Source: Lycorma delicatula (Eukaryota; Arthropoda; Insecta; Hemiptera; Fulgoridae). Taken from it: a DNA stretch of 64,000 nucleotides. The translations under genes were made by a program, and so were the position numbers. Location of the stretch: the NCBI RefSeq assembly GCF_047948215.1, contig NC_134462.1, forward strand, positions 117,858,437 through 117,922,436, given 5' to 3'. Below, one piece after another: positions 12,153-23,842 of this stretch. Below the pieces are notes generated by a model, which saw only the letters and a list, made by a program, of their open reading frames with translations, had not been told where the DNA came from and did not search any database. How positions within the stretch are numbered: the first letter of the stretch is position 1; each line of letters begins with the position of its first letter.

Positions 12153-12792
12153 CCTTGTACGAAGTAAAGGATATATTGTGATCGCGAAATATTTCGGTTT
12201 TCAAATTTCAACGGAAATATCCATTTTCGTCATCGCTGAATACATTTTGATTAGTTTCGGCATGATGTCTGTACGTACGTATGTATTCGCATAACTCAAA
12301 AACGATTAGCCGTAGGATGTTGAAATTTTGGATTTAGGACTGTTGTAACATCTAGTTGTGCACCTCCCCTTTTGATTGCACTTGACTGAACCAAAACTGT
12401 CCAAAAACCCCAAAATAAAAACAATTTGGATTTTGGATTTTTTCTTAACTGCAGTAATAATCCCTCATTGAGAGCTTTTCAACAATATATATCATAAGTG
12501 GTACTTATTTTCATTGGTTCCAGAGCAATAGCTAAATGAAATTTTAGTTATTGAAATATTTGGATATTATAAGAGGAGGAAAATCGGTTCGAATAAGACT
12601 TCATCTCCTTTTTTTTTAACTTTTCTTTTTGTAATTTAAATACATTGATTTATTAATAATTTATTAACCTCTAATTAAAAAAAAAAGTTTTTACAGTAAC
12701 TAATAATTCAATAATAACAATAAAAAAAAATTATGAAAAAATCAGAAGTTATTAGAGAAATAAAATTTTATGTACTTTTAAAAATGTGTATA
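12153..12792 (+). repeat. Dispersed repeat Rep1, copy B (main part)
   Basis: Same order of landmarks as the other Rep1 copies: cttgtacgaagtaaagg, attgtgatcgcgaaa, gtacgtacgtatgtatt, aaaacgattagccgta, cacctccccttttgattgca, ccctcattgagagcttttca, cttattttcattggttccag, a B-box-like cggttcgaataagac near 12584, and a long poly-T/AT segment ending in aaaatgtgtata. The expected end of the repeat is found instead at 13959, so an insertion probably separates the two pieces. Confidence 0.85.
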
Positions 12793-13410
12793 AGCAATTT
12801 ATTAGGCATTATTATATGTACATGTAATAGATTTAGTGAAACGTCTGATTATGTAATAGTAATTGAAAATTATAATTTAGAATCGTATTATTTTTGTTTT
12901 TTTTAATTTAACTTCTGTTTAATTTTATTTAACTATTCTGGTATTTATGTTTAATTTTATCTGCATTGAAGTTAACTACAGAATAACTGAAAAGATAGAC
13001 TCTCACAAGAACAACATATAGATTGAGGCATACGTGCCCGATCTTTAATAAATTAGAAAAAATTCTTATCTTTTAATTCATCATTACTCCTGTAATATTA
13101 TCGGGCAATATTTCTCTTACTCGGATTTGATCATCGTTTCGTTTATTTGTTTTTTGTTGTCAGTAATTTAATCGCTCTTTGGTTAAATATAATTTTTCTG
13201 ATCTTAATTTGTGTACACGTTCTCTAGTTTCAGCAATTGTGTAACTGTCCACTTTATTAAAGAATTGGAGAATTGTACCGCACTTTTAAATGAAATAAGT
13301 TTAAATGAAGTGCAGCAAAAATGTGTATCGGGTTCTTATGGACAGGGGTGCCTGTAGTGTCAAGTGGAGCCGCTAGGGGGTTCGTTTGGACAAATCTTGG
13401 TGTCCTGACG
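12793..13410. other. AT-rich DNA between Rep1 and R1-like fragment
   Basis: No recognised domain. It may belong to the material that interrupts Rep1 copy B, or it may contain a diverged version of that copy's end (attaggcattattatatgta resembles the expected segment only weakly). Confidence 0.4.
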
Positions 13411-13958
13411 GTATTCTCTTGCTATTGCTCCCGCAAATTCCGGTTTTTATGTTTACATTGAATTCCTTGACAGTTTATTTTTGGAAATTTGGCGTCATCA
13501 GAATGATAGTCTGGTGGTGGCTGATGATTTCAATGCAAAATCGGCTGAATTCTGGGAATAGTATGCATATCAGCGGCCTTCACCTCCGAAAAGGGTAGCA
13601 GCTAGGGCAATGAGGGGATGACGGACAGCTCCCCACTGAGCTGCTCTTCGTTTGTGCATGCACAGATGGGTAGCAGTGATGAGGCGCGGGAACTCTCGTT
13701 CTCTTGTAGAAAATTCCGTATTTCCAGCGAGAATGCTGTTTTGGGTGTTCTCATTTGAGTCAAACAAGACATAAAGACCGAGTACCGGTTCCTAGGGTGG
13801 GGGAACAGAAATGACATAGTCAGGCCTGGTAACCCTACTCTGAGAGTTAGAGGCAGGCATTAATTGTTAAGATCCAGCCGGCTTATTAGAATAAAAGGAC
13901 ACTTCCCCGTTTTGTGTTATGCTTCACTGTAGAACCCGATCGGCTGAAGAGGAGAAAA
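13411..13958 (+). pseudogene. R1-type LINE with internal deletion (endonuclease joined to 3' end)
   Basis: From about 13418 one frame reads LAIAPANSGFYVYIEFLDSL and then SLVVADDFNAKSAEFWE (13513-13560). This matches the R1-type APE endonuclease, where an SPN block precedes V.GDFNAKS..WG. Directly afterwards (13590-13900) the DNA resembles the 3' end of the R1-like copy on the minus strand at 29637-29960: both share gaggggatga.ggacagc followed by gctcttcgttygt, atggg and a gtratga block. All reverse-transcriptase domains are missing, so endonuclease and 3' end are joined by an internal deletion. It ends near a short A-run at 13954. Confidence 0.75.
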
Positions 13959-14015
13959 AATGTGTGTATATAATTTAATAGGCGTACAAGGAAGTCATGT
14001 GGTCATCAGATTTTT
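13959..14015 (+). repeat. Dispersed repeat Rep1, end fragment (copy G or end of copy B)
   Basis: The sequence tgtgtgtatataatttaata followed by ggcgtacaaggaagtcatgtgg and catcagattttt is the terminal segment seen at 60343-60403, 56775-56850 and, reversed, at 35060-35110. It begins with the same atgtgtata word where copy B stops at 12792. Confidence 0.85.
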
Positions 14016-15750
14016 TATAATCAGTGGCTTAAATTATAAAAATACACTCAATGAGCTTGTATACATTCGATTGTCGATACAAATTTTAATGAAAATGAAA
14101 GCTTAAATAGAAAACGATTTTGTTTATTACTGAAAAGCGTTACACAAAATTTTATCTGTTATAATCTAATCCACAAACGTTTTTCATTTGGTAACTCAGT
14201 TGTTACCATTAAACGAATTTCTTCTTAGGAACAAAAAAAAGTTCACCGAAATTTGTGTATTTCGTCGTGAACGCTTAAACAAGCATTTAAAAAAGCAAAA
14301 TAATTACTTACAGGTGATATGAGACTGCTTCTTCTTTTGAAGTTAAATAACTTTTAACAACATTAAAAAATTATTCCAAGTTAAAAATAATCAACTATTT
14401 TTATCTACTTTAAACTTTATTTATTTTTCCTTCCATTTTACATATTTTGTCTTTTTTTTTATGAAATTTTGACGTTAGGTAGTTTAATAGTTTTCTGGTT
14501 GAATTTTTAATATTGATAAACCATATTTAAAAATATAGTATGATAAACTTAAAATAAATTAATACATATATATATATATTTGTTTGTGTATGTGTGTGTT
14601 TAAACCTATATTTTTGATTTTTCTAATTATTTAAATTTTATATTTAATTAAAATAACTTAAAAAGTTTGTATTATTGATAAAAATATTAATCAAAAGTCC
14701 TAAATATAAATAAGACAATTAGTTAATAAACATTAAATGTATACAGATAGCCGGGTAAAAAGATGTCTGCCTAATAAGTAATATAAATCACGAAGTTTAT
14801 AAACGACATCAAACATTGAAATATATGTGATAAAATTCCACCTTTATATATGTACTTTTTACGTTTAAAGTTGTACTAATAATAATGTTTAGTCGCTATG
14901 GTAATAGAGTCTTTACATACAACAACGGCAGAAGTTTTAATACTGTTTTGAAGTCTTGGTTTCCAACAGTATTAAAGGTAAAACACGATAAAAAAATAAG
15001 AAATGAGTAAGAAGAATATTGATAAAGTAGCAACTTATCTGTTTTATCTATGTCATATACTTATTTAAAACTGTGGATATTTCCATTTTTATTGCGACAT
15101 TAATCCCCATCTTAACAGCTCAAGACCTTTAAGACTGTAGCATAAGGCTGTAAAGAACAGATCGCAGTGCTATGAGGTTTATTTTATAAGCTACCGTATA
15201 TCTTTCTTTAAACAGTTGTCATTCGATCTCCTTGACAATTATACGTCAAGTCCTACTTTTTTATTTATTTTATATTTTGTTTCGTTTTATCTCTTTCAAT
15301 GTATATCTATCTACTCGCGTATACGTATGCGTGTGTGTTTTTCTTTATTTTATTTATATTTTTAGTTTATTATCAGTTTAAGATTTATAAATCTACTTTC
15401 CACTACGAAGGTTATATTACGTGTAATTTATTAAGAATATCATTTTAAATTATCAACTGAATTTTTTCAATTTGTATTTTCCCACGTTAAAAAAAAAAAC
15501 ATAAAGATTAATGTCTAAATTTAAATTATATTCATAACGACAAGATTTATAAGTTATAAAATTTCAATAATTTTATAACTCTTTTTCACAAACTTTATAC
15601 ACAAAAATTTCAATATTATATAATTACGGAAAAAAGATTAATTTTTAACAATCATCCATAAACCTTGCATAAATTGGGCCCTTATTTTAAAACTGATAAA
15701 TATCTTATAATACATGCTGTGAATAAAAATATTTTTGACAGAACAAAGAA
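14016..15750. other. AT-rich DNA, nothing recognised
   Basis: No coding motif, structural RNA or shared repeat seen. A short TA/TG-rich stretch lies at 14567-14602. Confidence 0.5.
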
Positions 15751-15890
15751 TTTCCTCCTACATTAAGAAATTACCTTAATTTTATAAGGATCTCAAGATA
15801 ATTCAATAAGTGTCTCAAAATTTCCTCCTACAATAAGAAATGACCTTAATTTTATAAGGATCTCAAGATAATTCAATAAGTGTCTCAAAA
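15751..15890. repeat. Tandem duplication, 2 x 70 bp
   Basis: A 70-base unit starting tttcctcctaca and ending tgtctcaaaa is present twice in direct succession (15751-15820 and 15821-15890) with only three or so differences, which implies a recent duplication. Confidence 0.95.
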
Positions 15891-18000
15891 TCCCCTTACA
15901 AAATTTTGTTTTCTTCTATTATATTATATCAGGAATATATTTTTCAACCGTACCATATTATGGTTATATTAAATTTTTAAATTGCAATATATAATACTCC
16001 TCTACTGAGGGAAAACATTGTATATAATGATATTTAGACAAAAGCTGGAGAAGTATTTTATGAATTTCCGGGTTATTAATATTAAAATTTAAAAGGGTTA
16101 GAGACAAAAAAGAAAACAGAATATATATCTTTTAGAGTTAAAAATTTTCTAAAAATATTCATATGTATGTTAAGCTTAACAGACAAAGTTAAATAAACTT
16201 TTTCCCTAAATCTAACACCCCCTTAAATAAAGGCTAAAATAGAAATAGAAAATTTTCTCAAAACCTTTTCTGCATTTTAAGTTCAGTGTCTACAATTTAA
16301 AAACAAAGTTGTGAACATTTCTATCTTGATATTTTTATATGAAAAGCATAAATTTTCAAAAGTTTTTTTTTTTAAATACTTAAACCGAAGGAAACCAGAG
16401 CAAAAGAACCAAAAACATATATTTTAATTTTAAGAATTGGGGGTTGATTGTTTGAAAAAAGATTTTTGTTTGGTTATTTACGCATGCATTGTTGGTAATA
16501 GATTTACTTTAATAAAATTTTCCTTAAATGCCTCTAAAGAAAATCCAAACTGAATTTTTTGCAATACCCGCAGATGAATTAAAAAAAAAAAATAATATAA
16601 TCAATGGCCCTATATACAGAAATATTTAAGCCCAATCTGAAGAATATCGGTTTGGTCAATCCTGAGATATAAGGCCAAAAGTAGGGCTATACGTAGGTAC
16701 ACCACATATACACACATACGCACATACCTACCATATACATATATTTTTCTTTGGTCTAAACAAACTAGTTGGACCCTAAAAAGTAAAGATTTGCAAAAAG
16801 CCCGATACCTGTTTCTCGACATAATCACTGTATTTTTCCCTTTAATGTTATTATTCTAGCTATATTTTCCGTGAAAATAAAAAAATTAATAATTACAAAA
16901 ATCATTAAACGTTTCTCAATGAATAAAAGTTCGGAAATAAATTTTAATCATATTAGAAGGTGAAAGCAAAAATAAACATATTTATAGCTAAAAATTTGTT
17001 TTTATTGAATCAAATTAATTAAATTTACACACTATTTCTGAATATTGAGTCCTGATACTAAAAATTAGCTTCTTACAGCGCTCAAAAAGCGTTTAGACTT
17101 ACAACAAAAGAAGATTGGTGCTGAGCCCTCCTTTGAACAACATTAAAAACCTCCTCATTCTAGTCAAATTTATTTCCCCCTAAAATTTCTTTAAATTAAC
17201 TTTTGTCCCATGACACTAAATATAAGCCTTATTTTAATAAGTCTACAGCGCCCTTCCTTTCTGTTCTATATGATACCCCACTGTTGAAGTTTACAGGTAT
17301 AGACATTCCATAGTTCTAAGCGACAGTGTAAGGGCGAATATTGTTCTTGAGGAAAAAATGAAAACTAATTGATTTTCCTTTAAGAACAAATCTCAGTTTA
17401 TATTTTATCTTTTATAATTAAGGCACAGTATTAAGGACGATTAGTTTTTCATTTTTTACAAGTTTATCTCCTTTTAAGGAAATAAAGATTTCCTTATGAA
17501 ACTAAAGGAAGGTTTTTGGAGAAAAACTGGATTTTGCTTTAAAAAATAGAGGTGAGTGTAAACGAAACTTATTGTAATTAAATCTGGGATGAAATAGTGC
17601 CCTTATATTTCATCACATATTATTAAAATCCCAAAATAATTTTTTTTACTAAAAACAGTTATTTTTAATTTTGACAAATTAATTTTACATTTTTCTGTAA
17701 AGTTTTATTTTAAATAATAAAAGTTGAATTTTTATTTTTCATAGAAATTATTACATCAATTTTGTTAGAATATGATACTTAGTTAAATTTTCGCATTTCT
17801 TAGTCATTTAATAAAACGTTTTTGTACTTCACACCTAAAAAATGACGTGTTTTTCGTCATCGAATTTTCCTGGAATCTGTTTTATTCAATATGCAGGCCA
17901 GAAAAGTTAAAATAAACAAATTTACTCCTTATATAACGCCTTTTAATTTTTTTGGGACAATTAAAAATATATATTTAATTCTGTCTTATCTTGCGCCCGG
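15891..18000. other. AT-rich DNA, nothing recognised
   Basis: No recognisable protein motif on either strand. The 72-codon minus frame at 16610-16828 has none. Confidence 0.5.
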
Positions 18001-18559
18001 CATCAAATGATACCGGTCCAGATGGTGCGTGACCATTGCATCGGAGTCGAGACTTGATGCAATTCCCGCTAAAACGTTTTGAGTGGCTAAGGTGCTCACC
18101 TCCTCTTTTAGAGGCCTCTGTGCTTCTGAGGCCTCCATTTTTTTTGTTCAAGTTTCTCTTTATCTATCTTCATTATCTCTTCCTTCCTAACTCCCTGAAC
18201 GGGAAATTTTTCTATCTGTATCTTCACTTGCGGTGCATTTGGTTCAGGTTTCCTTTGAGCTTTAGCTTCATTTCTCTACGCTTTAGAAATAGGTGATGGT
18301 TTATTCCTTAGTAAAATAAATTTTTGTTTAATAACATCTGCTACCGACTATATCAGTTTTCGCCTCTTTTCTCTAATTAAAAGACTTTTCAATTTCTGAT
18401 TATTATTGCGTTTGACCATCTTCGCTAAAGCAGGTGCCAGTTCAGAGATACGTCTTTTGTTTTAAAGGACGTTGCGGCAGCTGCAGCAACCTGAACATAA
18501 GACTCAACCTTCAGCGATCTAAATGTGGACCCTGATCAGAAAAATCGTGGAAGTTAAAC
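18001..18559 (+). other. GC-richer block leading into a LINE fragment
   Basis: Composition shifts sharply at about 18000 (gcgcccggcatc...). The 86-codon frame at 18036-18296 is leucine/phenylalanine-rich without a motif I know. It is probably part of the same LINE as the next entry. Confidence 0.35.
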
Positions 18560-18810
18560 TATTCATGAATTAATCAGCCTGGCAGCTGATCAGCTGTCCG
18601 TCTGCGGGAGGTCCAGTCAAATGAACACCTGATGTTTGACTGCCCTGCTCTTGGGGTGACCAGAGACCGAGCCACTCTGGAACTTAGAGATCATGGGAAA
18701 AATTGGTCACTCACAAGCGGCGAGTCAATTTGGTGAGAGCCGCATTGTCGGACGGTGTGGGAGATCCTTGATGCAGTAGCTATGTTAAACCGACCTCAGT
18801 AGTTTACTTA
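18560..18810 (+). pseudogene. Non-LTR retrotransposon ORF2 C-terminus
   Basis: One frame from about 18607 reads EVQSNEHLMFDCPALGVTRD, then LELRDHGKNW, a stop at about 18732, and TVWEILDAVAMLNRPQ to a stop near 18800. The NEHLMFDCPAL.VTR block matches the C-terminal zinc-binding tail of R1/I-type LINEs, where an EH(L/V).F.CP motif precedes an Arg-rich helix, and the closing helix resembles the usual end of these proteins. The first two cysteines of the zinc motif are not evident. It is followed by a GC-richer 3' region to about 19500. Confidence 0.5.
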
Positions 18811-19540
18811 AGGAAAAGACTTCTAACGCACTGATGTTGGAAGTTATTCTTGAGATATATGGCTGACCACCAGCCAATTAGGGTTACAAGCGCTTTAATA
18901 TGGTGGGCAGGTACTTGCTGTAATTCAGCGACCTAGGCGTGGCTGCAAATTGCTGTCTAAACAACGTAAATTTTAATTTACGGATGTCATAAATATTTTT
19001 AGTAGTTGACGGGGTGCGCCTACCTATTTTAGTAAATATATGACAAGTGAGCGGTTGGGACACGTAAGCCGGTGGTTTATGGCACCGCGCTTAGTCCGCT
19101 CACGCTGTTAGGTAAGCTCTAGAAGCTATTTAGTACACTGGTCGCTAAACACAGACATTCGGTCTTATGCTTTAGAGCGACCGAATGGGGTGGTGGCGGG
19201 AGAAATGCCAAGCAAACCAATATATATGAATTAAGAGTCACCAGTAAATACGTCGCAAGGTGAGGTGGAGCGAGGTCGGTCACGCTCCGGATCACCGATT
19301 GCTTTCCCCAGTCAGTCGTCTTGTCGTCTTCCACAAATACAAATTTAACCCATGTCGGGGAGTCAGGTAAAGTCTGACTCGCTATATCAATATCCCAGGC
19401 TTCCCGCAAAGTAGTAAGGGCTCAAATACCCTTACCCAAGGGACAGTCCCTATCGAGACCAAATTGAGTCTCGATAGGGACTCAGTTGAGTTGACGACGC
19501 AAGACTTCGCCAGAGCAAGCTCATATCAGCCCACCCTCAA
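18811..19540 (+). other. Probable LINE 3' untranslated region
   Basis: GC-richer than the flanks and without coding motifs. The 96-codon minus-strand frame at 19119-19409 is proline/leucine-rich and unrecognised. It ends with a perfect hairpin at 19445-19482. Assignment to the preceding LINE is inferred from position and base composition. Confidence 0.35.
19445..19482. repeat. Perfect 15-bp hairpin
   Basis: agtccctatcgagac (19445-19459) pairs exactly with gtctcgatagggact (19468-19482) around an 8-base loop, near the end of a LINE-derived block. Confidence 0.9.
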
Positions 19541-19819
19541 CGGGTTTTTACCACAGGGAAGAGGGATAAGTACTCTCCGTCCTCACATAGCAAACTAACA
19601 AAAAAAATCACCAAAACAAGATACGTAAAATCAAGAGAGCTATCATCTTCTAGTACATTGGAGAAGTAATACAATTCAGAGAGATAGATAAAGAAGATAA
19701 TATTAGCAGGATCACAAAACTCATAAAAGGGTATGGAATAATCAAATACAAATATAGAAACAAATTTTAAGGATGGAGAAACTGATGATGTATTGCACAG
19801 CAATAGTAAGATCCTACTA

Positions 19820-20280
19820 TACGCGGCCAGGAAGAAATAAACAAAGTTAAAACTTAGAAAGGAAAATAATAGGAACCAGAAAACCAAAAGATGATTGGAA
19901 GCTATGAAAAAATCGATAAACTTTACTGAAAGATAGACTAAATATAATTTGTAAATACAGACTCACCTTCTCTGAATATTTGTTGAGAATGGATGAAAAC
20001 AGAATAACCAAGGAAATCTTTGACCAAAGAAACAACAGAAAGACAATATTAAGAGGTTCAAACGGTCATAGAACTAAGCAAAGCTAGAAACACACAGAAT
20101 TATTACCAAAAACACATACAAACAAAAATTAAAAACATGTGAAGTACTCCAGAAGATAAGAACGATAACAGAAGGACCCAGCAAAGGCTAGAAGAAAGAA
20201 AGATCGGAAAGGAAGAGAAGATGAGAAGAAACGAGAGAAGAAGGAAAAAATATTACAGACAGGAATCGAATAAAAAAATA
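19820..20280 (+). pseudogene. Degenerate LINE C-terminal fragment
   Basis: An A-rich strand in which CKYRLTFSEYLLRMDENRIT followed by KEIFDQ can be read near 19950-20030. This resembles the FYGH..RM...R..K.IF segment close to the end of RTE/CR1-like reverse transcriptases. The surrounding frames are broken. The opposite-strand frames (19537-20035) are shadows of this A-rich DNA. Identification is tentative. Confidence 0.35.
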
Positions 20281-21101
20281 TTAAGTAATACTGAATAATA
20301 ACCTGATTTCATTTTGATATTAATCTATTTTAACGTAAAACTTCAAGTAAACTATTGAAAACTTCTAAGTAAAAAATGTATCCACATTCCCGGATTCCAG
20401 ACAGCTTTAAATTTTACTCGGTTGTAGGTTTTCATTGTCGTTTCGCTGTATTCCTTTTTCCATTTTATCAAGAAGCTAGCTTTTAGCTTTTGATGTGTTT
20501 CATTGAAGCTGTTTTTACCAATAAATTGTTTTTGTAGGAATACATACAAAAGGAAAACCTTTTAATAAAATAATATTTTTTAAAGCAAGTACAAACGAAT
20601 TCCGTAATGCAATAAAATGAAAATTAAATCGTTGTTTAATTTTTGTAAATTTTGATTTTTGGAATCAGAAAAAGATTACGGCTTAATAAGTTTTTAATAA
20701 TTAACTTGGTGCGAACATAAAAAAATCATAATTGAATTAGTTTTTGGTAGGATTTTTTGGAGGTCAATTTAACTTTGAAAGAATTTAAACCTTTAAACAT
20801 AGGAATTTTGTCAACTGCTTACTTATTACACCAACAAATAAATTTGAAATAGAAAATGTAAAATAAAACTGTTTCATAGTTTTATGTTAGAATCAAGCCC
20901 AAAAAAAAGGCATAAATTTTTCTTTTCTATCAAATTATAAGCTTGGAAATGATTTACTATTTTTTTTTATTTTTATGAAGCGATTGGTTAATCGCTTCAT
21001 AATTTAAATAAATGTTTGCTTATGTTACAAGGTACAGAGTAAATAAGACTTTTTTATTTGATATTTGTAAAAATATTTCAAAAATACTCTCGTTTGAAAT
21101 G

Positions 21102-21133
<32 letters not shown>

Positions 21134-21261
21134 GCATTTAAATATAGAAACTCCGTAAAGATTGAATTAATATTAATTTACAACTGATTAACAAATAATA
21201 ATTAAATAAAAAATATATATTTGTTACAAATAAATAAAGAAAAAAAAGGAATTTGTTATTG
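20281..21261. other. AT-rich DNA with a hairpin and a poly-T tract
   Basis: Holds a perfect 13-bp hairpin (20973-20985 with 20990-21002, 4-base loop) and a 29-base T run at 21102-21130. No coding motif was recognised. Confidence 0.55.
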
Positions 21262-21412
21262 CTAACTTCCGTGGCTGAGTAGGCAGTATTCCGTAGGGAG
21301 GTCCCGGGTTCGAACCCCGATCAAGTATGTCACCTTTTCATAAGCAACCGATTTTTACCGGACTAATGACCACAGCTGTTGATGCTCACTCGTTCATAAT
21401 AAAAAAAAACAA
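21262..21412 (+). mobile_element. tRNA-derived SINE
   Basis: The head contains an A-box-like gtggctgagtaggcag (21270-21285) and, 24 bases on, an excellent B-box in cccgggttcgaaccccga (21303-21320), the internal polymerase III promoter layout of tRNA-derived SINEs. A tRNA-unrelated body of about 80 bases follows, ending in an A-rich tail (aataaaaaaaaac, 21399-21411). It cannot fold as a working tRNA: the anticodon region is too short and the acceptor stem is not complementary. No clear target duplication was seen. Confidence 0.8.
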
Positions 21413-22392
21413 ATAAGAATCGTTTTAAGGATAAAAATAATATTCTACTTTTTGTAAAAGGGTTAAATTTTAAGCTTTAGGAAATAGTAGGAAAGTTAAG
21501 CAGTATTACTGGCGAGTATAAAACTGTATTTAAAATATTCCATGAGAAATAGTATGTATTATACGAGATTAATTTTTCAATATAGTGTTTTAAAAGAAAT
21601 TCAAGTTGGGAAATGTTCCCCCCACCTTGTTGCCATTATGGATTCTCACTGTCCTTCATTAATTAAGATCTATGATAGATTTTAACAAACCAGACCGACA
21701 AAACTCTTGAGAAATCGTCAGCAATTGAACTAATAATCTAAATAGTAAGAAAACTAGAGGAAATATTACAAGTTATTAGTGTCACATGCATAGATAATTT
21801 CACCAAAAAATAAAAAATAAACGATGGTAAATTTTATCTCCAATTATTTATAAAAGTATATTTTTATTCTTTTTGACATTTCTAAATTTTATTTTTAAAT
21901 ACATAATACAGTGTAACAAAATTACGATCTTTTATTTTATAATTATTATTATTTTTTTTAATACGTAGAACTACACCATTCCTGTATATATCCTGTAATA
22001 CGGTTCCGTTAAAATGTAATTACAGTTTGAAGGATTTCCATTAGTTAAAAATTGATTAATTAGAATATTTTCGGTTTTTTGTATATGTATGTATTTTTTT
22101 TAACTAAATTTAAAAAAGATCAGGTTTTGGTAAATGCCAGGAAATTACAATGCCAGGAAATTGCACGTCCGTTACAAATACATATAAAATTACCATATAA
22201 AGTAACTAAAATGACACAAATTAATAAATGTATGTAATTTATATTCCTGTAATTAAAAAAAATAAACAAAAATATATTTAGTAATTTAAATAAATTATGA
22301 TTGATTTATCGCAATTAAAACAAATGCTGAAACAAAGTTTTAGATTTATTTAAGGAACACACACGTGTATACACATGCAAATATATATATAC

Positions 22393-22427
<35 letters not shown>

Positions 22428-23639
22428 GAATCTATCTAACGACATTGCAACTGGAACAAAGATTTTAGGAAGTATGTTAAACGGTAAACTGACATTAAAA
22501 GTGACAACTAATGCCAAGGTATATTCTTAAAGTACAGTAATTACATAGAGCAATTAAATTCAGTTAACGCATGAAATTTAACGGTTTTTATAATTTTTAT
22601 ATTATAATTGTTGTTGTAAAGTAATCTTATTACACGGAAAACTATGCATTAATTCAATCTCATAAAAAATTTGTTATTACTTCTTATAACAACCTGTCCC
22701 TACAGCATATATTTTCCCTATAACTTTTGTTACCTCTTAATAATCACAAAAATATAATTGCGTATTGATTCAAAGTATCTTTTACTACGTAATTTCTTAT
22801 AACTTTTCATTTGACTTGTTTGGTACAAATACTCAGTCTACAAATTCTGCTTCCAAAATTTAAAAAACGTAAATTTCTTCTCTATTCTTTATTTTTAAAT
22901 CGTACTACTGCAATAAATACGAGTTTTATGTGAAAATTATTGATCAGATTTTCAGAAACTAACGTAAAAACTTAGCTTGTTAATTTCTAGGTTTTTTTTT
23001 TAAAGCCAACTTAGGATCACGCAAATATCATTCTAGTTTATTTTCTCGTCTTCCACGCATTTCTCATTTTTTTCTACATGGCTGTATTTTTGCTCTTATA
23101 TCCATTTTCTTCCTATCTCTTCTGCCAAAAAAAATTTATATTGTAAATTATTCTTCAGAAGAAATTTTTATCGAAAAAATCCTCTTTTTCTAAGCATATC
23201 CTTTGAAGGTCCACTTCTATCTTTTTTAGTTAATTTAATTTTTTTTTCATGTTCCACAGCTTGTCATATATTTATTTATTTAATTTGTTAGACTCTATCT
23301 TGATGACATACCTCAAGAAATTTTACCTTTTTTCCCTTATTACTATTTCTAGATCTTCTTGATTTTAGTAGATCTCCTTGCTAGATTTCAGTCTGTATCC
23401 TTCCTCTGTTATCTTTTGGACCGTGGATTTGTCTTAGTAAGCTTTTTGTGATCTTAGGCAATTTATCGAGGTCGGTTACGTCTAACCTTTCAGTGTGATA
23501 TAAAGTTACTGGACCTCCTGCAGTTATATTATGTCTTAATTTCGCAATCTTGGGGAGATTCTTCTTATTGTACGTGTCTTTGGTGATAAATCTAAGATTC
23601 CCCAGTTTTAATATTCTATTTAAAAATTATTATTATAAT
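21413..23639. other. AT-rich DNA with microsatellite and poly-T tract
   Basis: Contains a TA-rich tract and T run at 22381-22426 and a short direct duplication of atgccaggaaatt near 22136. No coding motif was recognised. Confidence 0.5.
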
Positions 23640-23842
23640 TTTTTTTAATGCCTTTATTTATAGTCGCATCAATAATTATGGTCATTAGAGACTACAATAA
23701 CACTATCATGTAGTATTATATAAAACAACAAAAATCATAAAGAACAAAATTAAACAATAAAGAATTAGGAACAATAAATAACAAACATAAACAAGTGACA
23801 ACAGTAAATACAAAATAAAATACATAGATCAGACAAATATCA

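Noticed and set aside
19119..20035. Three minus-strand frames up to 116 codons
   Set aside because: Antisense shadows of LINE-derived DNA; hydrophobic or Pro-rich with no motif.
21270..21340. Functional tRNA gene
   Set aside because: A and B boxes are present, but the spacing is too short for anticodon and variable arms, the acceptor stem does not pair and an A-rich tail follows; better called a SINE.
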